Notes: generated by a model not told the origin, from the letters alone. A stretch of 53,028 nucleotides of DNA from Rhodobacteraceae bacterium (ex Bugula neritina AB1) (GCA_001730095.1 MDLF01000078.1:1-53028), one strand, 5' to 3'. Shown: positions 42,966 through 52,232, numbered from the stretch's first letter. A program made the numbers and translations.

Positions 42966-45226
42966 TCCCAGAACCTCGCACGCTGATCTTCCAGGTTCTT
43001 GCGGTGGGCCGCGCGCACCGATCCATAAAGCCGGTCCGGCACCGCCACCCGCTGGCCGCCGTCCCGCTGGGTCGGGCGGATGGTCAGGCCGAAACCGGAC
43101 CGCGACGGCTTGCCCAGCAGCCAGTCGACCGGAATCCGGAAGCGGAAGCCCTTGTCAAAGGAGCCTTCGCCGAAATCCTCGGCGGACACATTTGTCAGGG
43201 TGAAGAAGGCGCCGACCAGGAAACCGTTGTCAAACTCCCGGTTCAGGCTGAAGGTGCCGCCGTAATCGCCCGCCAGGTAGCGGCCCGCATCCACTTGCAT
43301 CAGATAGCCCTTGCCCAGCTCTGCATAGGCCGAAGCATGACCGGTGAAGGTGCGGTAGTCGCGAAAGGAAAACCGCTGGTCGAAATCGCGCTGCACCACA
43401 TAGTTGGCCTCCAGCCCAAAGCTGATGCGGCTGTTCACAGGCTTCCACAGCATCTCGCCGGAGACGCCGCCGTACATGCTCTCGAACAGGCCCGCGGTGG
43501 CGCGGGCATAAAGGTTGCGCCCGGGTTTCCACAGGCGGCTCACATAGAGGTTTTCCAGAGTGGTGCCGAATTGGGCGTATTCGTTCTGATCGGTGCGCAC
43601 ATGCGGCAGCACCGAATTGGAGGCGCGGCCGTTCTTCACATTGCCGGCCAGCCGCTGGCGGATGGTGCCGGCAATGCGCCAGCCCGGCGCCGGTTCATAA
43701 GAGGCCGCAAAATCGAGACCCGCATCCAGCCGGAACGGTTTTTCGGGATCGAAATAGGCAGGCTGGGTATAGGGGCTGATGGAGGTGGCAAAAGCCGGAT
43801 ACAGCTCACCCGAGAAGATCGCATCCTCAGGCAGCGGTCCGGCAGCGCGGACACCGGCGGCAGCGAACAGCGCATCCGAAGCATCCGCATCAAACTCCAG
43901 CGCCTCCAGATCGGACCGGCGGATCTCGATGGTGGACAGGCCGATACCGCGGCGCACCGGCACCAGGCGAAAAGTCTCCACCGAGGCCGGCAGCGACTGG
44001 GCCAGGGCGCGGGCGGCGCGCCCTGCAGCTTGCGCGGCCGACCGATAGCGGTTGTTGCGGTAGCGCAGCTCGACAGTGGTGCCGGTGAGGGTGATTGCCT
44101 CCAGCACCAGCCCATCGGCCTTGAGCGTCTCGGCCGCCAAATCACGGAACTTCTGTTTCTGGGAGGTGCTGGCCATCCACTCCTGTTTCCAGCTATCCGC
44201 TGGACCGGCCCATTGCACCCGCGGCTGCACCGGGTGCGGGGCGGGCACCGCCATCGGCGTGGGCGGGTTATTCGGATTGAGCTGGATCTGCGCAGTGATG
44301 CCGATTTCCGAACCATAAAGGTAATAGGCGCCCAGGCGCAGCCGGTCGGAATACTGGTATTCCACCCCGTAGTTGATTGAGGACTTGCGGTCGAACACAT
44401 CGGAGATCTGCGTTTCGGTCACATAGGCATCGGTGGAATATTCCGCCTTCAGGCTCCAGCGCTCATCGGGCTGCCACTCGAAGCCGCCAAAAGGCGCGAA
44501 ATCGCCGCGGAACCACTGGTCGGTGGACAGTTCGCCGCCGGTGCTGCCGCCCACGAATGTCGGGCGATTGCCGCCGATATTGCCGATGGCGCCCTGACTA
44601 CCAAGCCGCCCCCAGCCCAGCCCTGCCGAGACCTTCAGACGACCGGGGGCGCGGCCCCAGCCCAGAGCGGCGGCCTCAAACCGTTTCGTGGCGACGAAAT
44701 ATTCCGCCGCATAGACCCCGGTGCCGGCAAAATCCTGCAGCCCCATCGTGACCTCAGGCAGCCAGCGCCGTTCGCGCCAGAGCCGGGCACGCACATCAAA
44801 GCCACGGTCGTAATAGGTGTCAAAACCGAACAGGTTCAGATCCTGGATGCCGTTGTAGCGGAAGCTGGCCGACAGCCAGGGCAGCGCCTGGAAGGTGATG
44901 TTGTAACGCGAGGTGCCGCCGAACCAGGAATAGGTGACTGCATATTGGCCGTCCGGCAGCATATCCGCGCTGGGGGTGTCGATAATGCCGGGGCTGCCAT
45001 AGAAATTGAGGCTCGGGGGCGGCAGCGGCTTCAGCCGCGGGGCGGCGGCTTCGGTTCCTGGCGCCGCGTCATGGCCTGCGCGGGTGATCTCCGGCCCCGC
45101 AGCCCAATGCTGGGCGCTGGCAGGCAGTGCCATCAGCCACAGCGCGGCGGCCGGGGCCGCCAGCCGCATACCGCAAAGCCGCCCACGGGCTGCGGTCCTG
45201 CACAAAAGGGGGAGGATCGGGGTCAC
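42962..45226 (-). CDS. yjbH: YjbH/GfcD-family outer-membrane protein
   Basis: 754 residues from GTG 45226 (GCAGG ~6 nt upstream); ATG 45169 gives a neater signal peptide (MRLAAPAAALWLMALPASA|QH) and is the alternative. After a proline-rich linker comes LNFYGSPGIIDTPSADMLPD, the N-terminal YjbH hallmark, then alternating beta-strand segments ending with aromatic residues to the C-terminus. Such proteins form outer-membrane beta-barrels in EPS/capsule export and work with YjbF (next gene, ATGA overlap). The long middle loop region (~330-500) is not membrane-like and may be periplasmic. Confidence 0.83.
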   Translation of the reverse strand: MTPILPLLCRTAARGRLCGMRLAAPAAALWLMALPASAQHWAAGPEITRAGHDAAPGTEAAAPRLKPLPPPSLNFYGSPGIIDTPSADMLPDGQYAVTYSWFGGTSRYNITFQALPWLSASFRYNGIQDLNLFGFDTYYDRGFDVRARLWRERRWLPEVTMGLQDFAGTGVYAAEYFVATKRFEAAALGWGRAPGRLKVSAGLGWGRLGSQGAIGNIGGNRPTFVGGSTGGELSTDQWFRGDFAPFGGFEWQPDERWSLKAEYSTDAYVTETQISDVFDRKSSINYGVEYQYSDRLRLGAYYLYGSEIGITAQIQLNPNNPPTPMAVPAPHPVQPRVQWAGPADSWKQEWMASTSQKQKFRDLAAETLKADGLVLEAITLTGTTVELRYRNNRYRSAAQAAGRAARALAQSLPASVETFRLVPVRRGIGLSTIEIRRSDLEALEFDADASDALFAAAGVRAAGPLPEDAIFSGELYPAFATSISPYTQPAYFDPEKPFRLDAGLDFAASYEPAPGWRIAGTIRQRLAGNVKNGRASNSVLPHVRTDQNEYAQFGTTLENLYVSRLWKPGRNLYARATAGLFESMYGGVSGEMLWKPVNSRISFGLEANYVVQRDFDQRFSFRDYRTFTGHASAYAELGKGYLMQVDAGRYLAGDYGGTFSLNREFDNGFLVGAFFTLTNVSAEDFGEGSFDKGFRFRIPVDWLLGKPSRSGFGLTIRPTQRDGGQRVAVPDRLYGSVRAAHRKNLEDQRARFWE

Positions 45227-45448
45227 GGGAAACCTGCCTTTGGAACTGCCTGCGCCGGGTCTTGCTGCCCGGCTCTCTCACCTGTTGCCCTGCTTAGAAC
45301 ATGAATGGCCGGGCCGGATCAATTGCCACCGCCCTGGCGCCAGAAGTTTCCCGGCCACTGCAGCGCCGGCGCCGCACCCGCGCCGTGTCTTGCAAAAACC
45401 GCCCGGCACCAGTCCTGATACCGGCCCGATACCGGACTGTCCCCAGGA

Positions 45449-47329
45449 TCAGGAGGTCTTGCGCCCGGGCGCCAGCGGCTGGCAATAGCCCTCGACCCAA
45501 TGCCGCACCACCTGCAGCGCCGCGGCCTCGTCGCCCGCCGCCACTGCCTGGCGCAGGCTGCGCAGGAAGCCTGCGACCTGGATCTCCGACAGCACGGTTT
45601 CGCGGGCGCAAAAGATTTTCTGATGGCGGGTGTGGATCAGCTCCTCGCTCAAGGTCAGCTCCTCCTCCATCTTCTCGCCGGGGCGCAGCCCGATGATCTC
45701 GATGGCGATGTCGCCCTCGGGGTTGTCCGCATCGCGCACCGTGTGGCCAGTGCTTTCGATCACCTGGCGGGCCAGCTGCAGGATCGGCACCGGCGCGCCC
45801 ATATCCAGCACAAAGACCTCGCCACCCTGGGCCATATCGCCCGCCTGCAAGACCAGCTGCACCGCCTCGCTGATGGTCATGAAAAAGCGGCGCACATTCG
45901 GGTCGGTCACGGTGACCGGGCCGCCACGGCTGATCTGCTCCTGGAACAGCGGCACCACCGAGCCGGAGGAGCCCAGGACATTGCCAAAGCGGACCATGGT
46001 GAACACGGTGTTCTGGCCGTGGCGGGTGGCCAGGTCCTGCACGATCAGCTCTGCCATCCGCTTGGAGGCACCCATCACATTGGCCGGGTTCACCGCCTTG
46101 TCCGAAGAAATCAGGATGAAGCGCTCGACGCCTGCCCGCGCCGCGGCGCGCGCCAGCGTTTGGGTGCCAAAGACATTGTTGGCCAGTCCCGGCAAGGGGT
46201 TGGCCTCAACCAGCGGCACATGTTTATAGGCCGCCGCATGCAGCACCACCTGCACCTCATGGGCATTGAGCACCATCCGCATCTGGCGCGGATCGGTGAT
46301 CGAGCCCAGCACCGGCACCAGCGCGATGCCTGCAGCCTCGGCCAGCGGCCCCAGTTCCTGATGCACGGTGTAAAGCGCCAGTTCGCTCAGCTCGAACAGC
46401 ACCAGTTTCGACGGCCGGCAGGCCAGCACCTGACGGCACAGCTCCGAACCGATCGAGCCACCAGCGCCGGAGACCAGCACCGATTTGCCCTGATAAGAGC
46501 CGGCGGCTTCCTTCAGCGGCACATCGCGCGCGGCCCGACCCAGGAAGGCCTGCGGCGCCACCGGCGTCAGCTTGTCGACCAGGGCTTCTTCGCCGATGAG
46601 CTGGGCAAAAGAGGGCAGCGCCTGCACCTCCAGCCCCAGCTGCTGCAGCCGCTGGGTGATTCTGGCCTGGCGCTGCTGGCTCTGCGAGGGCATCGCCAGA
46701 AGCACCCGGCGGATCTGGCGCGCCTGCACGATTTCAGAGATCCGCGTGGGCGCAAAAACCGGCAGCCCGACCAGCGTCAGCCCCTGCAAGGAGGAATTGT
46801 CATCGGCAAAGGCCACCGGGTCGATGCCGTCATGGGATTTCAGCGCCTGGGCCAGCTGGGTGCCGGTGGTGCCGGCGCCGTAGATCAGCACCCGGCAGCG
46901 CGGCTGGGCACGGCGATAAACCGCCAGCACCACCTGCAGCATTGCCGCGCGGGTCACCACCATGAACAGGAAATAGCAGATTGCAAACACCACATAGGTG
47001 CCGAAACCCAGCGGCGGCCCGAAGCCCGCTGCCAGCAGGGCCAGCCCCAGCGCCGTGCCACCTGCCAGCAGGGCGCTTTGCGCCGCGGCGTGGCGCTCAT
47101 AGGCGTTGAGCTGCACATGCGGCAACCCCAGCCACAGCGCCAGGGCGGCTGCAGACGCCATCACATAAGGCAGGACCGGCAGCAGCGCCCCCAGGGTCGC
47201 AAGCGCCGGATCTGGCAGCGGCTGCACTTCCAGCGTGAACAGCAGCGCCAGCGGCAGCAGCACCAGGTCCACCGCCAGGAAGACATAGGATTTCTGCCTG
47301 CGCGATAGCGCACTGATCAGATTATACAT
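45449..47329 (-). CDS. CapD/WbpM-type nucleoside-diphosphate-sugar 4,6-dehydratase
   Basis: 626 residues. Four hydrophobic segments (to ~140) anchor the protein, and a first Rossmann fold (VLIYGAGTTGTQLAQAL) follows. The catalytic SDR domain has VLVSGAGGSIGSELCRQVL, HAAAYKHVPLVE, LISSDKAVNPANVMGASKRM and GLRPGEKMEEEL. WbpM, CapD and PglF of this type convert UDP-GlcNAc to UDP-4-keto-6-deoxy sugars, first step to bacillosamine, FucNAc or QuiNAc, in the inner membrane. The SDK in place of the Tyr of the classical YxxxK triad is normal for the long WbpM subgroup. The start lies next to a regulatory repeat region. Confidence 0.87.
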   Translation of the reverse strand: MYNLISALSRRQKSYVFLAVDLVLLPLALLFTLEVQPLPDPALATLGALLPVLPYVMASAAALALWLGLPHVQLNAYERHAAAQSALLAGGTALGLALLAAGFGPPLGFGTYVVFAICYFLFMVVTRAAMLQVVLAVYRRAQPRCRVLIYGAGTTGTQLAQALKSHDGIDPVAFADDNSSLQGLTLVGLPVFAPTRISEIVQARQIRRVLLAMPSQSQQRQARITQRLQQLGLEVQALPSFAQLIGEEALVDKLTPVAPQAFLGRAARDVPLKEAAGSYQGKSVLVSGAGGSIGSELCRQVLACRPSKLVLFELSELALYTVHQELGPLAEAAGIALVPVLGSITDPRQMRMVLNAHEVQVVLHAAAYKHVPLVEANPLPGLANNVFGTQTLARAAARAGVERFILISSDKAVNPANVMGASKRMAELIVQDLATRHGQNTVFTMVRFGNVLGSSGSVVPLFQEQISRGGPVTVTDPNVRRFFMTISEAVQLVLQAGDMAQGGEVFVLDMGAPVPILQLARQVIESTGHTVRDADNPEGDIAIEIIGLRPGEKMEEELTLSEELIHTRHQKIFCARETVLSEIQVAGFLRSLRQAVAAGDEAAALQVVRHWVEGYCQPLAPGRKTS

Positions 47330-47665
47330 GCCTGCCCGTCCTCAACTGCCATGTGCTGCTGCCTGCACTTTAATGATCCTGTTTATCCTGCGGCCCTGTC
47401 GTGCCTGCCCACAAAAGCCCGGGCAGCAGGGAAAATAGTAAAACCAATGCAGCGCGGCAGAGGCCTCCCGCACCGTTCTTAAAACGCATTTCCTATCATA
47501 ACCGGTTTTCTCTCTCTTACCCGGTTTTCCTCTGCTAAAAAACCGCGAAACGGCGAAAAACCGCCGCTTCTCCCCCGCGATTGCCGCACTTGCGCTGCAA
47601 TCGCAGGCCGGCCTCCGGCATGGGCCGCAAAAACAGTCAGGGCGGGAAAGAATACGCCCTATATG
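47330..47665. other. Intergenic region, 336 bp, upstream of the dehydratase
   Basis: It lies between the dehydratase start (minus) and the stop of the second initiating transferase. 47480-47565 contains a series of CGGTTTT/AAAACCG motifs (separate entry). No gene was seen. Confidence 0.45.
47503..47563. promoter_or_regulatory. Four-copy CGGTTTT/AAAACCG motif array
   Basis: The heptamer CGGTTTT occurs at 47503-47509 and 47522-47528, then in the opposite orientation as AAAACCG at 47539-47545 and 47557-47563. Start-to-start distances are 19, 17 and 18 bp, so the set is a symmetrical array ~180 nt upstream of the dehydratase gene. It is a probable binding region for a regulator. Confidence 0.45.
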
Positions 47666-48277
47666 CTACCCCCGGCGGAATATGTTGCCAATGGTCTGAA
47701 ACACGATGTCGAAATCAAAGCACATGCTCTGATGGCGCTGGTAGATCAGGTCCAGCCGCGCCTTCATCGGCACGCAAAGCCGGGAATAGACCGCATCTGT
47801 CTGGGCAGAGGTTTCGCAGCGCGCCAAAAGCGCCGCCTCATGCTTGTGATAGGTGATCGAAGCCAGGCCAGTGACGCCGGGGCGCGATTTCAGCACTTCG
47901 GCATAAAGCGCAGGGTTTGCCTCGACATATTGACGCAGCGGCGGGCGCGGCCCGACAAAGGACATGTCGCCCTTCAGGATGTTCCACAGCTGCGGAAACT
48001 CATCCAGCCGCTTGCCGCGCAGCCAGGCGCCGGTCTTGGTGATGCGGGCCGATTTGTCGCCGCCGGACACACCGGTGTCGGTCTCCACCACCGTCATGGT
48101 TCTGAGCTTCCATAAGTTGAACGGCTGATCCACCCCCTTCATCCGCTCCGCCACATAGAACAGAGGCCGCCCCTCTTTCCACAACAGCCAGCCCATCAAG
48201 AGCAGCAAGACCGGACCCAGAACCGCAATCAGCAGGCTGGCAAAGAAAAGGTCGAACAGCCGTTTGCGCCAGGTCAT
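47666..48277 (-). CDS. Initiating sugar transferase (small phosphoglycosyltransferase, PglC-like)
   Basis: 203 residues, the small monotopic form. An N-terminal hydrophobic re-entrant segment (RLFDLFFASLLIAVLGPVL) precedes the catalytic region [43 protein letters not shown] and SRPGVTGLASITY. It transfers a phospho-sugar from a UDP-sugar to undecaprenyl phosphate. With the 4,6-dehydratase next door, a diacetamido-bacillosamine- or FucNAc/QuiNAc-type sugar is a likely substrate. It follows the epimerase gene by 18 nt and is probably co-transcribed with it. It is distinct in size and sequence from the ExoY-like enzyme. Confidence 0.85.
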   Translation of the reverse strand: MTWRKRLFDLFFASLLIAVLGPVLLLLMGWLLWKEGRPLFYVAERMKGVDQPFNLWKLRTMTVVETDTGVSGGDKSARITKTGAWLRGKRLDEFPQLWNILKGDMSFVGPRPPLRQYVEANPALYAEVLKSRPGVTGLASITYHKHEAALLARCETSAQTDAVYSRLCVPMKARLDLIYQRHQSMCFDFDIVFQTIGNIFRRG

Positions 48278-48295
48278 ATTGTCTCTTTCATCAGG

Positions 48296-49216
48296 TTATT
48301 CATTCGCCATATCAGGCTCTAATGCAGCCCATTCGGCGGCCATGGCCGCCGCATCCGCCGCCGCCAGCCTTGCCGCCAGCAGCGTCTGCAGGCGGGAGAC
48401 ATCCAGCGCCACCTCCGGGATCGCCGCGGGCGGCGCCGGGCGGAGGCCAAAGGGTTTACCCGCCGCCTGCAAAAGCGCGCCCATTTCCACCGTGCCGGGC
48501 TGCGCAATATTCAGCACCGGCGGCAGCTCTGGCGCCATCAGCAGCGCAGCCAGCACCTGCGCCAGGCACTGAACCCCGATATAGCTGCGCCGGGGCGTGC
48601 TCCCGTCCGGGAAGCGGTCCAGGGTGAAACCCGGCCGCCAGCCCCCCAAGGCGGCATCAAAGCCCGCGATATTGCCGATCCGCAAGGCACAGGTCGGCAC
48701 CGCCAGCTCTGCTGCCAGTCCTGCCGCATGCGCTTCCATCGCTGCCTTGGCCTCGCCATAGGCATTGGCGGGCTGCAGCGGGGTCTCTTCAGCCAAAAGC
48801 CCGGACCGGGCGCCGTAAACCGCCGCCGAGGACGCCAGCAGCACCCGGCAGCCCGCACCTGCGCCAGCGGCGGCCCGCACCGCCGCTTCGCCCAGGCGGA
48901 TATGGTCTGCCATATCTCCAGCCCCGCGGCCCGCCCCCCTGCCCGGCACCGGTCCCGCCAGGCAGAGAATGGCATGGGCGCCGTCTGCGGCGCGGGCCAG
49001 CGCCGCAGGTTCCGCCAGCGGATCGAAGATGCGCCAGTCGCCCAGCCCGTTTTCAGCCCAGCGGTCCGCCGCGCCCCGGCGCGCCTGCAGCCGCAGCGCC
49101 AGACCGGCAGATGGGCCAGCAGACAGGCCAGGGGACAGGTCGGCGGGCGGGCACAGCTGCAGCAGCTGCCCGATGCGCCCTGTTGCGCCCAGAACCAATA
49201 CGGCGGGTTTCGCCAT
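48296..49216 (-). CDS. NAD-dependent epimerase/dehydratase (extended SDR)
   Basis: 306 residues from ATG 49216, which puts the Rossmann loop at the very N-terminus: VLVLGATGRIGQLLQL. Catalytic Ser region LLASSAAVYGARSG; Tyr/Lys in NAYGEAKAAM. The fold belongs to the sugar-nucleotide epimerases and reductases. It probably reduces or epimerises the keto-sugar made by the dehydratase at 45449, as in QuiNAc/FucNAc pathways (inference). It is divergent from the Wza-like lipoprotein gene, and its C-terminus is Ala-rich and variable. Confidence 0.75.
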   Translation of the reverse strand: MAKPAVLVLGATGRIGQLLQLCPPADLSPGLSAGPSAGLALRLQARRGAADRWAENGLGDWRIFDPLAEPAALARAADGAHAILCLAGPVPGRGAGRGAGDMADHIRLGEAAVRAAAGAGAGCRVLLASSAAVYGARSGLLAEETPLQPANAYGEAKAAMEAHAAGLAAELAVPTCALRIGNIAGFDAALGGWRPGFTLDRFPDGSTPRRSYIGVQCLAQVLAALLMAPELPPVLNIAQPGTVEMGALLQAAGKPFGLRPAPPAAIPEVALDVSRLQTLLAARLAAADAAAMAAEWAALEPDMANE

Positions 49217-49342
49217 CGCTGCTGCCCGTTCCTGTTGAACCCTCTCGCTCAGCCCAGTATCCTCTGCGCAGACAAAAATCAAAGCGGTTCCCCCCGGGCG
49301 CAGGCCATGGCGGATCCCGAGCGCTTGAATGGCAGACATCTC

Positions 49343-50458
49343 ATGCTGAAACTTCTTCCCTGGCTGGCGGCTGCCGGCCTTTGCCTTCTGCCCGCAGCCT
49401 GTTCCCGCCTGCCCGGCGGCGCCCCGGCCAGCGAGGAGATCCTGAAAGAGGCAGGCGAAGCAGATGCCAATTTCGCGCTCTATTCGGTGAACCGGGCATT
49501 GCTGCCCACCGTGGCCGCATGGCCCGCCACCGGCAAGCAGGAGCGGCTCAATTGGCTGCACGGCCATCAGGGCGCCAAGACCCAGATCATCCAGCCTGGC
49601 GACCAGCTGACCCTCAGCATCTGGGACAGCAACGCCAATTCGCTGCTGACTGCGGCGGAGCAGAAAATGGTGCAGCTGCAGGACATGAAAGTGGCCTCCA
49701 ACGGCACCATCTTCATGCCCTATGTGGGCGATGTGAACGTGAACGGGCTGACCCCGGACCTGGCGCGGCGCAAGCTGCAGGACGCGCTGGAACCGGTGGT
49801 GCCCTCGGCACAGGTACAGCTGGCGATGGCCGAGGGGCGCAACAACTCGGTTGATCTGGTCTCCGGCGTGGCCCAGCCCGGCACCTATCCGATGCCCGAC
49901 CGCAATTTCACGGTGATGGGGCTGATTTCAGCCGGTGGCGGCATCAGTGCTGATCTCAACAATCCGCAGATCCGTCTGGTGCGCGGACAGAGCATTTACG
50001 GCACTTCGATCGATAACCTCCTGAACAACCCACGCCTGGACACCCTCTTGCGCGGCGGCGACCGGGTGTTTGTCGAAGAGGACGAGCGCTATTTTCTCTC
50101 CTTCGGGGCCACCGGCGAGGAAGACCTGCATATTTTCTCCAAGGATGAGATGTCGGCGATGGACGCCATGTCCGTTGCAGGCGGCTTTCAGGACGGCAAG
50201 GCCGACCCCCAAGGGCTGTTGATCCTGCGCGAATATCCTGCGGCCGCGGTGGCGCCCGGCGTGCGCGGGCCGCGCCAGCAGCGGGTGGTGTTTTCGCTGG
50301 ACCTGACCTCCGCCGACGGGCTGTTTTCAGCGCGCCAGTTCCAGATCAACCCCGGCGATCTGGTCATGGCCACCGAATCGCCGATCAACGACGCGCTGAC
50401 GATCTCGAATATCTTCGGCAACTTCTTCGGCGTCTTCAGCCGCGCCAGCAATATCTGA
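49343..50458 (+). CDS. Wza-like polysaccharide export lipoprotein
   Basis: 371 residues from ATG 49343; ATG 49307 would give a longer signal. Lipobox LLPAAC, then a Poly_export domain with IIQPGDQLTLSIWDSN, SNGTIFMPYVGDVNVNGLTP and SLBB-like SGVAQPGTYPM and GDRVFVEEDE. The last residues SNIFGNFFGVFSR are hydrophobic and may span the outer membrane. Such OPX proteins form the octameric outer-membrane pore for capsule or EPS. It is a second OPX besides ExoF and suits the second module. It is followed by the sulfotransferase gene. Confidence 0.85.
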   Translation: MLKLLPWLAAAGLCLLPAACSRLPGGAPASEEILKEAGEADANFALYSVNRALLPTVAAWPATGKQERLNWLHGHQGAKTQIIQPGDQLTLSIWDSNANSLLTAAEQKMVQLQDMKVASNGTIFMPYVGDVNVNGLTPDLARRKLQDALEPVVPSAQVQLAMAEGRNNSVDLVSGVAQPGTYPMPDRNFTVMGLISAGGGISADLNNPQIRLVRGQSIYGTSIDNLLNNPRLDTLLRGGDRVFVEEDERYFLSFGATGEEDLHIFSKDEMSAMDAMSVAGGFQDGKADPQGLLILREYPAAAVAPGVRGPRQQRVVFSLDLTSADGLFSARQFQINPGDLVMATESPINDALTISNIFGNFFGVFSRASNI

Positions 50459-50470
50459 TCCGTGCCTGCA

Positions 50471-51271
50471 ATGATCTTTGACTTTCTCTCCAGGCTGCGG
50501 GCCGGCCAGATCCGTCCAGCCTCCGGGCCAGGCCCTGAAACCAGCCCTGAAACCGGCTCTGCACCAGAGCCGCACCCAGGGCGCTGCGTCCTGATCCTGG
50601 GCATGCACCGCAGCGGCACCAGCGCATTGGCGGGCAGCTTCCGCGAAGCTGGCCTCTATATGGGCCGGGTGCTGGACCATAGTTTCGGCCTCAACCCCAA
50701 GGGGCTGCAGGAACCCTCGGCGCTGGTCTACATGCATGAGAACCTGCTGGAAGCCAATGGCGGCGCCTGGCACGAGCCGCCGGAACAGATCACCTGGCAG
50801 CCGCTGCACAAATCGGTGCGCGACCTGTTCATCGACTCCCGCCGCGGCCAGGGCACATGGGGTTTCAAGGAGCCGCGCACCCTCTTGGTGGCGCAGGAGT
50901 GGATCGACGTGCTGCCGGACTGGACCGGTGCCGGCATCTTCCGCGACCCCCGCGAAGTCGCCCTGTCGATCCAGGGGCGCAACGGCTTTGAACTGGACAA
51001 GGGCTTTGCCATCTGGAACGCCTATAACCAGCGCCTGCTGCAGCTGCACCGCCAGCACGGGGTGCCGGTGATGGAATTCACCTCCGATCCCGAAGCGATG
51101 CGCACAGGCATTTCCCGGCTGATCGCCCATGCCGGGCTGACCCCGCCGGACAGCCCCGCCTTCTTTGACGCCAGCATTCCGCGCAACAGCGGCGCGGCGG
51201 CAGAGCTGGAAATCCCGGCAGAGGCCGCCCGCACTCTTGCCGCCCTGCGCGAGGCCGCCCGGGCGGCATGA
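50471..51271 (+). CDS. Sulfotransferase family protein
   Basis: 266 residues from ATG 50471; GTG 50462 would add three residues. After a Pro/Glu-rich stretch comes the PAPS loop VLILGMHRSGTSALAGSFRE, followed by GFKEPRTLL and the 3'-phosphate-like FRDPREVALSI. This is the fourth, different sulfotransferase in the window. It starts 12 nt after the Wza-like gene and ends 7 nt before the exostosin-like gene, so the three form an operon. Its substrate is unknown. Confidence 0.78.
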   Translation: MIFDFLSRLRAGQIRPASGPGPETSPETGSAPEPHPGRCVLILGMHRSGTSALAGSFREAGLYMGRVLDHSFGLNPKGLQEPSALVYMHENLLEANGGAWHEPPEQITWQPLHKSVRDLFIDSRRGQGTWGFKEPRTLLVAQEWIDVLPDWTGAGIFRDPREVALSIQGRNGFELDKGFAIWNAYNQRLLQLHRQHGVPVMEFTSDPEAMRTGISRLIAHAGLTPPDSPAFFDASIPRNSGAAAELEIPAEAARTLAALREAARAA

Positions 51272-51278
51272 GACGCAG

Positions 51279-52232
51279 ATGACACCCGGGCAGGTTCTTT
51301 CCACCCGCCTGTTTCCCAGGGGCCAGGGGGCGGACGCCTGCCGGATCACCGGGCTGGCGGCGCGCTGCGACTGGGTGCTGCTGTCGGACTGGCAGAAACC
51401 GCAGATCCGGCTGGTGCAGCAGCGCCCCGGTGCGCCCCGGCATATCTTCCTGTCGCTGCGCGCGCCTTTCCCTGCGCTCTTGCATTTCGCCCACAAGGTG
51501 CTGCCGCAGCTTGCCGCGCCTTTCGTGCTGGTCAGCGGCTCCGAGGATATCACCCTGCCGCGCCAGACCGACCAGCGCTGGCGCCAATACAACGCTGCAG
51601 AGCAGACCGCCATCCAAGCGATCCTGGACAGCCCGCTGCTGATCCGCTGGTTTGCCGAAAACCTGGATGACGCCGCCGCGCCGAAGATGGCGCCGCTGCC
51701 GCTGGGGCTGGTGTTTCCTGCGGGCGGCGCGGACCGGCCGATGGAGTGGCCCCAGGTGCCGCCGCTGGCGCAGCGCCCCTTGCGGGTGCTGTGCGCGCAC
51801 CGGCTGCGCGAGGGGCCGCAATGGGAGGTCCGGCGCCGGGTCACGGAACTGGCCCGCGGGCCCTGGCGGGCCTGGACCACGGTGATCGAAGAGGAGGTGA
51901 CGGAGGCGGAGTTTGCAGAGCTGCTGCAGTCCCATGCCTTTGCGGTCTGTGCGCAGGGCGGCGGGCTGGATCCCTCGCCCAAGGCCTGGACCGCGCTGAT
52001 CCACGGCGCGGTGCCGCTGATCTGCGCGCCAAGCCTGGCGGGCGCTTACGGCCGGCTGCCTGCGGTGCAGGTGCCGGGCTGGGCGGCGGGCAGCATCACG
52101 CTGGACCATCTGCAGCGCTGGCACGCCCGGGCCTGCCCGCGGATGGACGGGGCTGCGCGCGCCGCCCTGCGCCAGCAGCTGTCGCTGGACTATTGGTGGC
52201 AGCAGATCGCCCAGGCGGCAGAGGAGGGCTGA
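51279..52232 (+). CDS. Exostosin-like (GT47-type) putative glycosyltransferase
   Basis: 317 residues from ATG 51279. FVLVSGSEDITLPRQTD, SPLLIRWFAENLDD and KMAPLPLGLVFP resemble the conserved N-terminal half of exostosin-like proteins. HAFAVCAQGGGLDPSPKAW, then LIHGAVPLICAPS, resembles the donor-site half (the G-x-D-S/T-R-x-W/F-E-A-L-x-x-G-x-V/I-P pattern). The match is moderate and the exact family uncertain. It is the last gene of the Wza-like/sulfotransferase operon and is followed by a strong terminator. Confidence 0.5.
   Translation: MTPGQVLSTRLFPRGQGADACRITGLAARCDWVLLSDWQKPQIRLVQQRPGAPRHIFLSLRAPFPALLHFAHKVLPQLAAPFVLVSGSEDITLPRQTDQRWRQYNAAEQTAIQAILDSPLLIRWFAENLDDAAAPKMAPLPLGLVFPAGGADRPMEWPQVPPLAQRPLRVLCAHRLREGPQWEVRRRVTELARGPWRAWTTVIEEEVTEAEFAELLQSHAFAVCAQGGGLDPSPKAWTALIHGAVPLICAPSLAGAYGRLPAVQVPGWAAGSITLDHLQRWHARACPRMDGAARAALRQQLSLDYWWQQIAQAAEEG

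Noticed and set aside
48728-49342. N-terminal extension of the Wza-like lipoprotein
   Set aside because: Antisense to the epimerase gene; the lipoprotein signal begins only at 49307-49343.
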